The position numbers and the translations under genes were made by a program. Shown here one piece after another: positions 1 through 10,500 of a DNA stretch of 64,000 bases. Numbering within the stretch: position 1 is the stretch's first letter; every line of letters starts with the position of its first letter. The DNA lies in the NCBI RefSeq assembly GCF_003254055.1, contig NZ_QKZT01000008.1:62001-126000 (forward strand). Direction: 5' to 3'. The notes beneath the pieces were generated by a model. That model was not told the DNA's origin and did no database searches. It saw nothing but the letters and a program-made list of their open reading frames with translations. Source of the stretch: Algoriphagus chordae. Its GTDB lineage: Bacteria; Bacteroidota; Bacteroidia; Cytophagales; Cyclobacteriaceae.

Positions 1-647
1 GAGATGAAGCAACTGGTAAAATCCTATTAGGAAGCAATAATTTACCACTGTACACAGATGCCACTCATGATTTTGGAACAGTTCTTCCTGAATTTAATGG
101 TGGCTTTCAAAATGTCTTGAACTACAAAAATTTCCAATTAGCGGCTATGATTGACTTCCAAGCCGGTGGCCAATTTTTCTCAAGATCTAAAATGTTAGCA
201 GTAAGAACCGGTTTAGATCCCCTTTCCGCTGCCACCAACGAAAACGGCATGAATGTAAGGGATCCTCTTGAAGATGGTGGTGGAGTGAAAGTAGAAGGTA
301 TATCTGCCGAAACTGGAGAAGATGTCACTGCTTTTGTAGACGCAAAAGCCTATTATGGAGTAGTGGCAAGAAGAATTTACGAAGATTGGTTATATGATGC
401 CTCCTTCATCAGACTGAGAGAAGTAAGTTTAAGCTACAACTTCAATAAGGCACAACATGCTAAACTTCCTGTTGAAAATGTAAGAGTCGCTTTAGTAGGT
501 AGAAATTTAGCTATGCTTTTCCAAAATGCTCCTAAGGGTATAAATCCTGCAGAGCTTTCTACTGGATCTCAAGCTATAGGATGGTACGAATCTGGACAAT
601 TACCAAGTGTACGTTCCTTTGGTTTCAATCTTAACGTTACATTCTAA
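1..647 (+). CDS. SusC/RagA-family TonB-dependent transporter, C-terminal part
   Basis: The frame is open from base 3, so the gene is cut by the window edge; about 215 residues of the C-terminal beta-barrel remain. The protein would be the outer-membrane pore of a SusC/SusD uptake pair. Visible family signs are the PEFNGGFQN stretch followed by alternating barrel strands, a late YxxWLYDASFIRLREVSLSY block (the usual '(D/N)xSFxRLRxxxLSY' near the end of SusC), the VALVGRNLAML strand, and a final aromatic residue (NVTF). A TTG at 117 could be mistaken for a start, but conserved barrel sequence runs through it. The susD gene follows 11 bases later, so the two are surely co-transcribed. Substrate cannot be read from this piece. 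Confidence 0.93.
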   Translation, partial: DEATGKILLGSNNLPLYTDATHDFGTVLPEFNGGFQNVLNYKNFQLAAMIDFQAGGQFFSRSKMLAVRTGLDPLSAATNENGMNVRDPLEDGGGVKVEGISAETGEDVTAFVDAKAYYGVVARRIYEDWLYDASFIRLREVSLSYNFNKAQHAKLPVENVRVALVGRNLAMLFQNAPKGINPAELSTGSQAIGWYESGQLPSVRSFGFNLNVTF

Positions 648-658
648 TTACAGAAATC

Positions 659-2059
659 ATGAAAAAGCTTAATATAATAATCGTTACAGCGCTTCTATTG
701 GTAGGCTGTAACAATTTCGATGAAGATATAAACATCAATCCAAACGTCCCAAGTCAGGCTTCTGGAACACAATTGATTGCAAATGCTATGCTTTCCCTAT
801 CAGGACTTAGCTCCTCTCCTCAGGGTGAGTTTATGTCTCAATACCTATCGGAAACACAATATGTAAATGCGTCTTTGTATCCGCAATCAAGCACAAGCTT
901 CTACTGGTTATATCAAGGCCCGTTGATCAATTTACAGACAGTTTTGAATTCTGCAGATGACTTAAGTGGAACCGAAGGTCCAGTGGAAAATCAGCTAGCT
1001 GTTGCTAAAATCCTAAAGGCTTATTATATCTGGCATGCTACTGACAGATGGGGAGATGTACCAATGACCGATGCCTTACAGGGAGCGGATAATTTCACTC
1101 CTAAATATGATACACAGGAATCAATCTATACAAGCCTTTTTGGCTTATTAGATGAAGCAAATGCAGCAATTGTACCAGGTAGCATCACAAATGACATCAT
1201 GTATAATGGTGATATGACCAAATGGTCCAAACTTGCAGGCACGCTGAAAATGCTAATGGCGCTTCGCCTTTCGGAAGTTAACCCTACTCTAGGAAAAGAA
1301 AAATTTACTGAAGCTTTACAAGAAGGAGTTTTGGATTCCAATAGCGGAAATTTAGTGTTTAAACATTTAGCCGACGCTAACAATCAGAATTATTGGTTTG
1401 GACAAATCGATCTTCAGGGAAGAGAATGGTGGGCAATCAGTGCAACATTGATGGACAAAATGAAACCGGTAGGAGACCCACGACTGATGGTTTACGCAAA
1501 TCCAAACCGTACGGATGGAGATTATACTGGCCTTGTATTTGGTGAAACTATTGATATTGATACAGAAAAATACGCCCTTCTTGGTGATGCTATCCATGCC
1601 CAAGATGCTCCTGTTTATTTAGTAACTTATGCCCAAGCACTTTTTGCTCAGGCAGAAGCTGCCAAACTCGGCTGGATCGCTGGCGGTGACAATGCGGCTG
1701 AAGAAAACTACAATATGGCTATAGAAGCATCTATGGAACAATGGGGTGCAGATACAAGCTCCCTACCAGACTTCATGGCTCAACCAGAGATAGCCTATTC
1801 TTCGGATAACGCCATTGAACAGATTGCAACTCAACGATGGGTGCATTTATTTATGCATGGCTATGAAGGATGGGCAGAGTACCGTAGAACAGGCTACCCT
1901 AATAATATGGTTGCACCTGATGGAGCCGATGTTCCTAATAGACAGATCTACATAGAAACTGAACAATTCAATAATACTGATAACTACAATGAAGCTGTAC
2001 AGAGACAATTTGGAGGATCAGAAAGTCTCTATGGTAACATTTGGTGGGATGTCAATTGA
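659..2059 (+). CDS. SusD-like outer-membrane lipoprotein (SusD-like_2 type)
   Basis: Surface lipoprotein of 466 residues that would cap the SusC pore encoded just upstream and capture substrate. The signal peptide ends at Cys17 (LLVGC), followed by acidic residues. The body resembles the SusD-like_2 branch: an N-terminal NPNVPSQA-type segment, a helical TPR-like region with YYIWHATDRWGDVPMTDAL near residues 120-140, and a C-terminal IATQRWVHLFMHGYEGWAEYRRTGYP block that is highly typical of this branch. The start ATG lies 11 bases after the susC stop. A strong terminator follows, so the next gene is probably a separate transcript. Family is secure; substrate is unknown, though the peptidase neighbours hint at peptides. 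Confidence 0.93.
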   Translation: MKKLNIIIVTALLLVGCNNFDEDININPNVPSQASGTQLIANAMLSLSGLSSSPQGEFMSQYLSETQYVNASLYPQSSTSFYWLYQGPLINLQTVLNSADDLSGTEGPVENQLAVAKILKAYYIWHATDRWGDVPMTDALQGADNFTPKYDTQESIYTSLFGLLDEANAAIVPGSITNDIMYNGDMTKWSKLAGTLKMLMALRLSEVNPTLGKEKFTEALQEGVLDSNSGNLVFKHLADANNQNYWFGQIDLQGREWWAISATLMDKMKPVGDPRLMVYANPNRTDGDYTGLVFGETIDIDTEKYALLGDAIHAQDAPVYLVTYAQALFAQAEAAKLGWIAGGDNAAEENYNMAIEASMEQWGADTSSLPDFMAQPEIAYSSDNAIEQIATQRWVHLFMHGYEGWAEYRRTGYPNNMVAPDGADVPNRQIYIETEQFNNTDNYNEAVQRQFGGSESLYGNIWWDVN

Positions 2060-2076
2060 TTAGAATTTTATCACAC

Positions 2077-2109
2077 AAAATCTCCTGAGAATCTCAGGAG
2101 ATTTTTTTT
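2077..2109 (+). terminator. Rho-independent terminator after susD
   Basis: A perfect stem TCTCCTGA / TCAGGAGA with a 5-base GAATC loop, flanked by AAAA and followed by eight T. It lies 18 bases after the susD stop and closes the first susCD operon. Confidence 0.9.
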
Positions 2110-2115
2110 CTTAAA

Positions 2116-3432
2116 ATGAATCCTATGAGAAACCACTTACTCTTGATCATCCTGATATGCTCTTCCTGTACAGTTCAGAAAATCAACAAATCCCTCACCA
2201 AATCAGATGTTTTTAATCAAGGACATTTGGGCTTTATGCTAGTCGATCCTGTTGCAGATAAGGTATTGGTAGATATCAATTCAGACAAATATTTTATCCC
2301 AGCTTCTAACACCAAACTCTTCACCTTCTACACTTCCTATACTCTTCTAGGAGACAGTTTGGTAAATGGCTTAAACTACATAGAAAAGGGCGATTCGCTT
2401 ATCTTTTGGGGCACTGGTGATCCAAGTTTATTACACCCAGACCTAAAAAACACCAAGGCAATTGATTTCCTGAAAAGTCAGGATAAAAAGCTGTACCTAC
2501 TCGACAACTTTGATCAGGTAAATGCATTTGGACCAGGTTGGGGTTGGGATTGGTATAATGCCTATTACGCAGCAGAACGTTCTTCCTTGCCTATCTATGG
2601 TGATATAGTACGTTTTGCCAAAGAGGAAGGAGATTCAACCTTCACGATCTATCCCCCACGCTTTGAAGCGAACATGGTGCTCTCTGAGCCTAGAGGTACT
2701 GCTAGCTCAAGTTTCAAAAGAGATCACTTAGCAAACAACTTCAAGTACTTTGTGACATCTGAGGCTACTGACAAACGATTCGAGACAGATATACCCTTTA
2801 TTACATCATCAGACTTTGCTGCCAAGCTGCTTTCTGAAGAACTGGAGAAAAGTGTAACTGTAATCAAAAACCCAAGTTACTTCTCAGAAGAACCGAAGAA
2901 ATTACTCACTGCTGCTGCTGACAGTATCTATTCCCAGATGATGAAAATCTCAGACAACTTCCTTGCCGAGCAGTTATTGCTATTAGTTTCTGATCAGCTG
3001 GACAACAAACTCAGCACATCTGACGCCATTGCTTATGCCAAAGAAAACCTGTTAGCAGACTTGCCCGACGAACCTATTTGGGTAGATGGATCAGGACTTT
3101 CTTCCAAAAACATGTTCACGCCTAGATCTATCATAGCATTACTGGCTAAGATCCGGACAGAAGTGCCCATTGAAAAAATCAAAGCCTATTTCCCGGCAGG
3201 TGGTGAATCAGGTACGATTCGAAACTGGTACCCTTCTGACCCAGGCGAGCCACCTTACATCTATGCCAAAACAGGAACACTATCGATGAGCAATGCGCTC
3301 AGCGGCTATTTAATAACAAAAAGCGGCAAAATCCTTCACTTTTCCTGTCTGATGAATAACTATCCTATTTCTGGAAGTGAATTGAAAACTGAGTTAACTA
3401 AAGTGCTTTATATCATACATGATAAGTATTAA
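2116..3432 (+). CDS. dacB: D-alanyl-D-alanine carboxypeptidase/endopeptidase, PBP4 type (peptidase S13)
   Basis: Cell-wall enzyme that would trim D-Ala-D-Ala ends or cross-links of peptidoglycan in the periplasm. All three penicillin-binding motifs are present in order: SxxK as S64-N-T-K67, SxN as S279-D-N281, and KTG at 385-387. The length of 438 residues is slightly short for S13 members, as is usual in Bacteroidota. The N-terminus is a hydrophobic segment ending in a Cys-rich stretch (Cys15, Cys18), possibly a lipobox of weak form. The gene starts only a few bases after the susD terminator, but the hairpin argues for a separate or read-through transcript. The gene symbol is by family only. 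Confidence 0.88.
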   Translation: MNPMRNHLLLIILICSSCTVQKINKSLTKSDVFNQGHLGFMLVDPVADKVLVDINSDKYFIPASNTKLFTFYTSYTLLGDSLVNGLNYIEKGDSLIFWGTGDPSLLHPDLKNTKAIDFLKSQDKKLYLLDNFDQVNAFGPGWGWDWYNAYYAAERSSLPIYGDIVRFAKEEGDSTFTIYPPRFEANMVLSEPRGTASSSFKRDHLANNFKYFVTSEATDKRFETDIPFITSSDFAAKLLSEELEKSVTVIKNPSYFSEEPKKLLTAAADSIYSQMMKISDNFLAEQLLLLVSDQLDNKLSTSDAIAYAKENLLADLPDEPIWVDGSGLSSKNMFTPRSIIALLAKIRTEVPIEKIKAYFPAGGESGTIRNWYPSDPGEPPYIYAKTGTLSMSNALSGYLITKSGKILHFSCLMNNYPISGSELKTELTKVLYIIHDKY

Positions 3433-3581
3433 GGGTATAAAGCAACTCAACTATTTATGCAGAATATTCACCTGAAATTGGTGCTATCTTGTAAGAACCT
3501 GTCACAGACTCTCTTGCATTTGAGCTATATAAGGTTCTAGAATACGAGTTAAAATCCTAAACCACCAACCAGTTAAGGCCT

Positions 3582-5687
3582 ATGAAAACATTTACTCGAT
3601 ACAAAACTATCGCTATACTCCTTGCTTACTGTTTAGTACTCGCTATTTATCTCTTACCTCAAACAGTTCGAGGCCAATCCTTCACCATGGAGCAAGTTGG
3701 GAAATTCAGTTTCCCCTCAGAACTCACTTCCTCTCCTACTGGTGAGAAAATTGCCTGGGCAATGAATGAGCAAGGCAAACGAAATGTGTATTTCGCAGAG
3801 GGACCCGCTTTTGATCCTAAAAAACTGACTCAATTCAACGAAGATGACGGACAGGAGATAAGCAGTTTGCAATTCACTCCAGATGGAAAATGGCTGATCT
3901 TCGTCCGTGGCGGAGATCATGGTGGTGGAAATGCTTCCTCTACTGTGAATGCTCAAAATCTTCCAAAACTCCCTAAAGTTGAAATTTGGAAAATCAATCT
4001 TTCTACTGGTCAAACGGAAGCTATTATCGAAGGAGATGATCCTTTTGTGGGTTATCCGCATCAATTGGGCTTTCTCAAAGCTGGGCAAATCTGGACGCTG
4101 GACTTAGATAGCTCAGCCAAACCTAGCCAGTTGTTTGAAGTAAAAGGTAATGTAAATACTGCACAGTATTCACCCGATGGGACTAAGCTGGCATTTGTCT
4201 CGAATCGTGGCTCTCATTCCTTGGTAGGGATCTACCAAAATGACACTTCTCCTATCCAATGGGTTTCTCCTTCATTTCATAGAGATGTACTCCCCCAATG
4301 GTCGCCTGAAGGAAATCAAATCGCATTCATCAGACTTCAAGGAGGAAAAGGCGCCGCATTTCCAGTGTTAGAGCCAAGACACAATCCTTGGGAGATCTGG
4401 ATCGCTGATGCATTTTCTGGAAAAGGCAAAAAGCTTTGGAAAGCAGCAGAAACCCTGCGAGGCTCTTATGCTTATCCATTCTTTTCATTCTCTGCAGATG
4501 GTAATTTGGTTTTCCAGTCCTATGAAGATGGCTGGCAGCACCTCTATCACCTAGATGTAGGCTCCGGCAATACTAAGCTGCTGACCCCTGGTGACTATAT
4601 GGTGGAGCAAATCAAAATTAGTCCTGATCGAAAAAGGTTGATTTTCGCTGCAAATACAGGCAATACTCCAGAAGATTTGGACAGAAGACATATTGGCTCC
4701 ATTACTATTTCGACTGCACAACTGTCTTGGGAAACTGAAGGTGAAGGCATAGAAGCTTATCCTGTTTGGTTAGGAGATCAAGATAAAAAAGCATATTTCT
4801 CAGCTACTGCAAGGCGTTCACATTTGATAGCTGTCAATGATGGTGCAAACACCAAACTATTGCAAGAATCCATTATCCCTAGCGATTTCCCCCAGGCTTC
4901 CCTAGTAGTACCTAAACAAGTGAAGTTTACTGCGCCAGATGGTACGACGGTCTATGGGCAAGTATTTGAAAAGGAAGACGGATCTTCAAATAAACCTGGG
5001 ATTATTTTCGCACACGGCGGACCACAACGCCAGATGCTTTTGGGTTGGAGCTATATGGACTATTACTCCAACACCTATGCACTTAACCAATATTTAGCAG
5101 AACTCGGGTTCGTAGTTTTATCTGTTAACTACCGCCTGGGCATTGGTTATGGTTATGAATTCCACCGACCAGCCTATGGCTATTATCAAGGGGCGGTAGA
5201 ATACCAGGACATCAAAGCTGGAGGTGAATTTCTTGCCAATTTGCCACAAGTCAATGGTGAAAAAATTGGGATTTATGGTGGCAGTTACGGAGGATATTTG
5301 ACCGCTTTGGCACTAGCCAGAGATTCAAATTTATTCAAAGTAGGCGTGGATATTCACGGTGTGCATGATCTGGATGGCAGGTATGATTTACCAGAAACCT
5401 ACGAGGTGGCTGCAGATTATGAAAAGGCCAAGAAAATAGCTTGGGAATCTTCCCCAATGGCCGATCTCAAAACTTGGACTTCCCCAGTTCTTTTTATTCA
5501 TTCCGATGACGACCGAAATGTCTCTGTCAGCCAAACTGCCGATCTCATCCGAAGGTTTGAGGAATTAGGAAAGCCCTATGAGTCAATACTTATTCCAGGA
5601 GATACCCATCACTGGATGAAATGGTCCAATATGATCCGAGTAGACCAAGCAACTGCTGACTTTCTGAAAAGACATTTGATGGACTAA
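3582..5687 (+). CDS. S9-family serine peptidase (dipeptidyl/acylaminoacyl peptidase type)
   Basis: Exported 701-residue peptidase that would release short peptides from oligopeptides in the periplasm. A signal peptide (hydrophobic residues 9-30, ending VRGQ) precedes an N-terminal beta-propeller with repeated 'SPDGTKLAFVS'-type WD40-like/TolB blades (about residues 40-440), then the alpha/beta-hydrolase domain. The triad can be placed: nucleophile Ser568 in GGSYGGY, Asp644 in HSDDDRNV, and His676 or His677 in GDTHHW. The HGGPQ turn near residue 480 is the oxyanion region. It is preceded by a 149-base gap with no clear structure and followed by a repeat-bearing gap. Its position between two SusCD pairs suggests a role in peptide use. 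Confidence 0.93.
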   Translation: MKTFTRYKTIAILLAYCLVLAIYLLPQTVRGQSFTMEQVGKFSFPSELTSSPTGEKIAWAMNEQGKRNVYFAEGPAFDPKKLTQFNEDDGQEISSLQFTPDGKWLIFVRGGDHGGGNASSTVNAQNLPKLPKVEIWKINLSTGQTEAIIEGDDPFVGYPHQLGFLKAGQIWTLDLDSSAKPSQLFEVKGNVNTAQYSPDGTKLAFVSNRGSHSLVGIYQNDTSPIQWVSPSFHRDVLPQWSPEGNQIAFIRLQGGKGAAFPVLEPRHNPWEIWIADAFSGKGKKLWKAAETLRGSYAYPFFSFSADGNLVFQSYEDGWQHLYHLDVGSGNTKLLTPGDYMVEQIKISPDRKRLIFAANTGNTPEDLDRRHIGSITISTAQLSWETEGEGIEAYPVWLGDQDKKAYFSATARRSHLIAVNDGANTKLLQESIIPSDFPQASLVVPKQVKFTAPDGTTVYGQVFEKEDGSSNKPGIIFAHGGPQRQMLLGWSYMDYYSNTYALNQYLAELGFVVLSVNYRLGIGYGYEFHRPAYGYYQGAVEYQDIKAGGEFLANLPQVNGEKIGIYGGSYGGYLTALALARDSNLFKVGVDIHGVHDLDGRYDLPETYEVAADYEKAKKIAWESSPMADLKTWTSPVLFIHSDDDRNVSVSQTADLIRRFEELGKPYESILIPGDTHHWMKWSNMIRVDQATADFLKRHLMD

Positions 5688-5874
5688 GGCATCCATGATC
5701 AAACTGTAATGAGATGTTTCTTTATCGATGCCCCAGATGGATTGCCGATCGAATTTTATGAACTATAATTTCGAGCTATTTCTGAGCCTATAAAAGTAAT
5801 CTTAGCTCTATACTAGCCATTGCCATCAGGACTGTCTATCTGTTCTAGACCTCAATAAACCGACGAATTTCTAT

Positions 5875-5950
5875 TGTCGAACCACGGTTGGTGAGCATGT
5901 CGAACCACGGTTGGTGAGCCTGCCTCCCGAAGGGATGGCTTGCCGAACCA
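5875..5950. repeat. Tandem 23-base repeat, two full copies and one partial
   Basis: The unit TGTCGAACCACGGTTGGTGA plus GCA or GCC occurs at 5875-5897 and 5898-5920, and a partial TGCCGAACCAC follows at 5940-5950. The 318-base gap between the two convergent genes (5688-6005) otherwise holds only a terminator. This looks like one of the short dispersed intergenic repeats common in Bacteroidota genomes; no function can be assigned. Confidence 0.8.
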
Positions 5951-5951
5951 C

Positions 5952-5988
5952 AAAAAAAGCCCGAGGAATAAAATTTTCCCCGGGCTTT
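5952..5988 (-). terminator. Terminator of the second susC-susD operon
   Basis: Stem AAGCCCG / CGGGCTT, extended by three further pairs including a G-U, with an 11-base AT loop. On the minus strand it is followed by seven T and lies about 17 bases after the susD stop, so it serves the minus-strand operon. Confidence 0.88.
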
Positions 5989-6005
5989 ACTTTGATCAAT
6001 AATCC

Positions 6006-7511
6006 TTAAGGATTTTGAACCATATTATCATTAGCATTCATTTCGTCAATTGGAATCTGCCACTGCCAGTTATCTGTACCAGCTGCCTCAGTGTATTTCC
6101 CGTTAATCACTGACTCTACGAAATTAGCTCCAGTTCTATCCAACGGAAGGTTTAATCTCTTCAAATCATAAAATCTGAAACCTTCGCCCCATAATTCTAT
6201 TCTTCTCTGGATCATTATCTCATCAACAAGATCTGAACCTGTATTAGAAGACATAGCGTAATCTGGGTCTCTCTCTGAAACAAAATCATACAAAACTTGC
6301 GCAGCCTGTGCGTCATTACCAGATCTAGCTAAAGCTTCAGCCTCGTTCAAGTACATTTCTGCTGCTCTCATGTAAGGAACATCACCTACAGATGATGCAT
6401 TACCCTGTGCAAGAAACTTACGATTCATGTAATCTCGCTTTGAAAAACTTGACAATGTCGCCTCATCGATAAATGGATCTCGCATATCTGGATCAGATGC
6501 ATTTGGGTCCCAAAGTCCTTTTCTGTAATCTGAATCTGGAATCATATCATAAAGACTTGAGTTTATCGCCTTTGGATTAGATCTAATATTAGTTGAAGAG
6601 AAATTCAAAGACATATAAGCGAAGTACGATGCAAAGAAAGTCTGCTGATCATCTTGCTGAAAACTGCCCCAGATCCATTCCGAATTATCTATATTATTGA
6701 ATCCTTCATAAAGCTCAGACTCAGACATCAAGTCAAATCCTTCGCGAGCTTCCCCTGCTAACCGAGCAGCAGTAGAGTAATCTTCTTCGATCATTGCTAC
6801 ACGTGCCTGAATACCTTTTACTACGTTAATATTCAAGTGAGATTTAGCATTTCTAGATCCACCTAGTGGCTCCAATAAATTTGCAGCAGCAGCCAAATCA
6901 GTATTTACTTGAGCATAAACCTCAGCTACCGTATTTCTAGCACCACCTTCAGTGATCGGCTCTAAAACGATAGGTACACCCAATTGAGAATTAGCCCCAG
7001 ATGCATCATAGCGCTCAGCAAATAGCTGCACTAGATTCAAATGAGCCCAAGCTCTATAGGCCAATGCTTGACCTTTGATTTCATCTCTTTCTTGCTGGGC
7101 ACCTTCCGCCTCATCTATATTAGCGATGATCATGTTCGCGTTACCTATTACTTTATAGTAATATCTCCAAACAAAACGTACATCACCTGCATTTTCATTA
7201 GAGTGAGTCAACCATCTAGACATAGACACAAACCAACCGTTACCAGTAGTAGTGAACACTACGTCATCAGACATTACATCACGCATGATCATCACACCAC
7301 TTTCTGCAGGCTGGCCCTGACTATCAAAACGCAACAATAGCATTCTGTGAATACCATTTAATGCGGCCATGGCATTCTGAGTGGATTCAAATGTCTCTTC
7401 TACACCTACTGCATCTGTCGGAGTAGTATCTAAGTAATCGTCCGCACAACTAGTACTGACGAAAAGTGCTACCACTATAAATATTTTATTAATATGTTTT
7501 TTCATCGTCAT
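6006..7511 (-). CDS. RagB/SusD-family outer-membrane lipoprotein
   Basis: Substrate-binding surface lipoprotein of 501 residues paired with the SusC gene just upstream. The lipobox is STSC with Cys22, followed by ADDYLDTTPTD, the classical start of mature SusD proteins. The body shows TPR-like helices, AYRAWAHLNLVQLFAERY near residue 150, VPYMRAAEMYLNEAEAL near 385 and RRIELWGEGFRFYDLKRLN near 440, all SusD hallmarks. Two in-frame ATGs lie 6 bases apart (7511 and 7505); the second gives the more usual MKKH start. The gap to the susC stop is 6 bases, so the pair is one transcript, ended by the hairpin at 5952-5988. Confidence 0.95.
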   Translation of the reverse strand: MTMKKHINKIFIVVALFVSTSCADDYLDTTPTDAVGVEETFESTQNAMAALNGIHRMLLLRFDSQGQPAESGVMIMRDVMSDDVVFTTTGNGWFVSMSRWLTHSNENAGDVRFVWRYYYKVIGNANMIIANIDEAEGAQQERDEIKGQALAYRAWAHLNLVQLFAERYDASGANSQLGVPIVLEPITEGGARNTVAEVYAQVNTDLAAAANLLEPLGGSRNAKSHLNINVVKGIQARVAMIEEDYSTAARLAGEAREGFDLMSESELYEGFNNIDNSEWIWGSFQQDDQQTFFASYFAYMSLNFSSTNIRSNPKAINSSLYDMIPDSDYRKGLWDPNASDPDMRDPFIDEATLSSFSKRDYMNRKFLAQGNASSVGDVPYMRAAEMYLNEAEALARSGNDAQAAQVLYDFVSERDPDYAMSSNTGSDLVDEIMIQRRIELWGEGFRFYDLKRLNLPLDRTGANFVESVINGKYTEAAGTDNWQWQIPIDEMNANDNMVQNP

Positions 7512-7517
7512 TCTAAA

Positions 7518-10500
7518 TTACAGGTTCAAATTAAGTCCCAGAGTGAAAGATCTAGCTGGAGTATATGTGTTTGAAGTAGTACCGTTGAAAGTACCAGACA
7601 CATACATACCCTGTCTAGATGACATCCAACCTAGGTTTTCACCAGCTAAATAAAGCGTAGCATGCTTCACTTTGATTCTTTTCAAAAACTCTTTAGGGAA
7701 TGTGTAAGAAACATTCACAGAACGGAAGTTCAGATAAGAAGCGGAAGTCAGCCAACGATCGGAGGCCACATTAGTATTTGCAGCTCCAGTTACATCCATC
7801 TTTGGAACATCAGTGATATCACCTGGTTGTTGCCATCTATTCAAGATATCAGTATGCAATGCACCACCTTCAGTAGCAGCATCCATTAATCCACCGTAAA
7901 TACCATCGTAGATATCTCCACCTACAGAGAAACTCATTAAGACACTTAATGAAAATCCTTTATAAGTGAACGTATTGGTCAAACCACCAAAGAAATCAGG
8001 AATAGCAGATCCAGCATAATGGAATCTAGCATTCCCTTGATCTACTGTTAGTGTATCTGAACCTACGATACGGATATCATTATCATCTTCGTCAAATTCT
8101 TCAGCACGGAATAATCCGTCTCCAGTGTCAGGATCTACGCCATACCAGTCTCTCAACCAGAAGTCATAGATAGAACTACCAACTTCATATTTCTTTGTTC
8201 CATTGATCTGCTCTTCAAAAGGAAGCTTCTTGAATTCATTGTCAAACGTAGATACGTTCAATCCTACATTCCATTTGAAATCACCTGATCTTACCACATC
8301 TCCAGCAATGCTGAATTCTATACCTTGATTGGACATGGTACCGATGTTCTGGAACCTACTTTCAAGACCGGTTGTCAATGACAAAGGAACTTCAAACAGC
8401 AAGTTTTCAGAAACTCGGTTAAAGTATTCAAGTGTACCTTGGAATCTATTGCCGAAAGCAAAATCAACTCCTATATCGAACGTATTATTTGATTCCCAAA
8501 GAAGTTCTCTCGCTGCTAAAGAAGCTTGCAAGATTCCTGGCTCAGGCCCATTGTTATTTCCAAGGTCATACAATGCCTGCCATGGATAAAATCCACTAAC
8601 ATTATTATTACCTACCTGACCATAAGAAGCTCTCAACTTCAACAATTGAATAAAGCTAGAGTTGAAGAAATTCTCCTGATCAATTGTCCAGGCTCCACCT
8701 ACTGAGAAGAAGTTACCCCATCTTACATCCTTATAGAATCTTGAAGAACCATCTCTTCTGAAGGAAGCAGAAAAAGAGTACTTATCGTCATAAACATAAT
8801 TTACTCTAGAGAAGTAAGATTCAATTCTATCCACGTCAGTTCTACCGGTAGCAGAGTTAATCGTCACGAAGTTGTCAGGCTCAATATTACCTGCCACAAT
8901 CTGATCTTGCTTAGCAATGTATTGTCTTTCTACTTGGTAATCATAATTCTCATGACCAACTAAAGCTTCTACAAAGTGCTTCTCCTGGAATACTCTATTA
9001 TAAGACAAGATCTGGTTAAATGTTAGAGAATTAGTTCTGATATTCGACCTGTTGGTTCTACCAGCAGGAGCTCCATCACCTACGATTTGGTTATCATAAC
9101 CCACATCCAATAAGGATGTCATATCAGTGGAAATGTTTGTTCTGATAGTAAAATCCCTTAGGAAGGTGGCCTCTACATATGCTCTACCTGAAATCACATC
9201 TCTGTCGAAAGAATCTACATTAAGTAGTGTTTCTTGAACAGCATGACGACCGGCAGATGCATCTGCACCTCTACTAGGAAGTCCTAGAGCAGATAAGTCT
9301 CCCGTGTCATAGATCTTATCTCCATTTTCGTCAAGTATGTATCCGCCAGTTTGCATGTTCTGAGCATATACTGGATAGATTGGACCTATATTTCTAGCAA
9401 AGAAGAATGGGTTCACATAACTAGAGCTACCTGTAGATCTAGAGTTGTTTCCCTCGCTCATGGTAGCAGATAGGTTCAATCCAGTCTTTAACCACTTAGT
9501 TGCTTGCGTATTTACATTTACTCTAGCCGTGAATCTTTCTATATCAGACTGAATCACAAACCCTTTTTCATTCAAGTAGTTGAAAGAAGTATAGAAATCT
9601 GTCTTTTCAGAACCACCAGAATAGGTCAAATTATACTCTTTACGATCCCCTCTTCTTTGAAGGTAATCGAACCAATCCAAACCTTCAAAGTTGTTGACTG
9701 CGCTTGAATTCAATGTTCCGTCTAAACCAACAACTTGATCATCAGGAACATTGTAGATATTGTACTTCAGTACATTATCGATCAAATTGGTAGAGGCATA
9801 CTCAGCTGCCTCAGCTGGAGAATTACCAGCACCAAGCCTACTATTGTTCAGAGATTCCCAAACTAAAGGATAGTATTGATCTGGGTTTACACGGTCATAC
9901 TCAGGAAGAGCTCTCCCTGAAAAACCTTGCTGAATCTTCAAGTTGAAAGTAGGCTCATTCTTTTTACCAGTTTTGGTAGTAATCATGATCACCCCATTCG
10001 CAGCACGAGCACCATATAAAGCAGAAGAAGATGCATCCTTGAGGATGGTCATGTCCGCAATATCAGATGGGTTTAGGTTAGAAAGATCTCCATCATATGG
10101 AACTCCATCTACTACATATAATGGAGAAGAGGAAGAGTTCACAGAACCTACCCCACGAATCCTAACAGCAGGAGTAGCGCCAGGTTGTCCTGAAGCAGAA
10201 GTAGTAATCACACCAGGAGCTTGACCTTCGATAGCGTTTACCACATTATTGATAGGTCTATCAGCAATCTTATCACCTTTCAATGAAACTGCAGAACCGG
10301 TAAAGTTTCCTTTATCAACAGTACCACCGTAAGCCGTGATCACAACTTCCTGCAAATTTTGCGCATCAGGAGTTAATGTCACATTGATCTCAGATCTGTT
10401 TCCAATAACCTCTTCCTTGCTCAAATAGCCAATGTAGCTAAAGACCAAAGTAGTGGCACCGTCAGGAACTTCTAAGTTGTAATAACCATCTAGATCAGTA

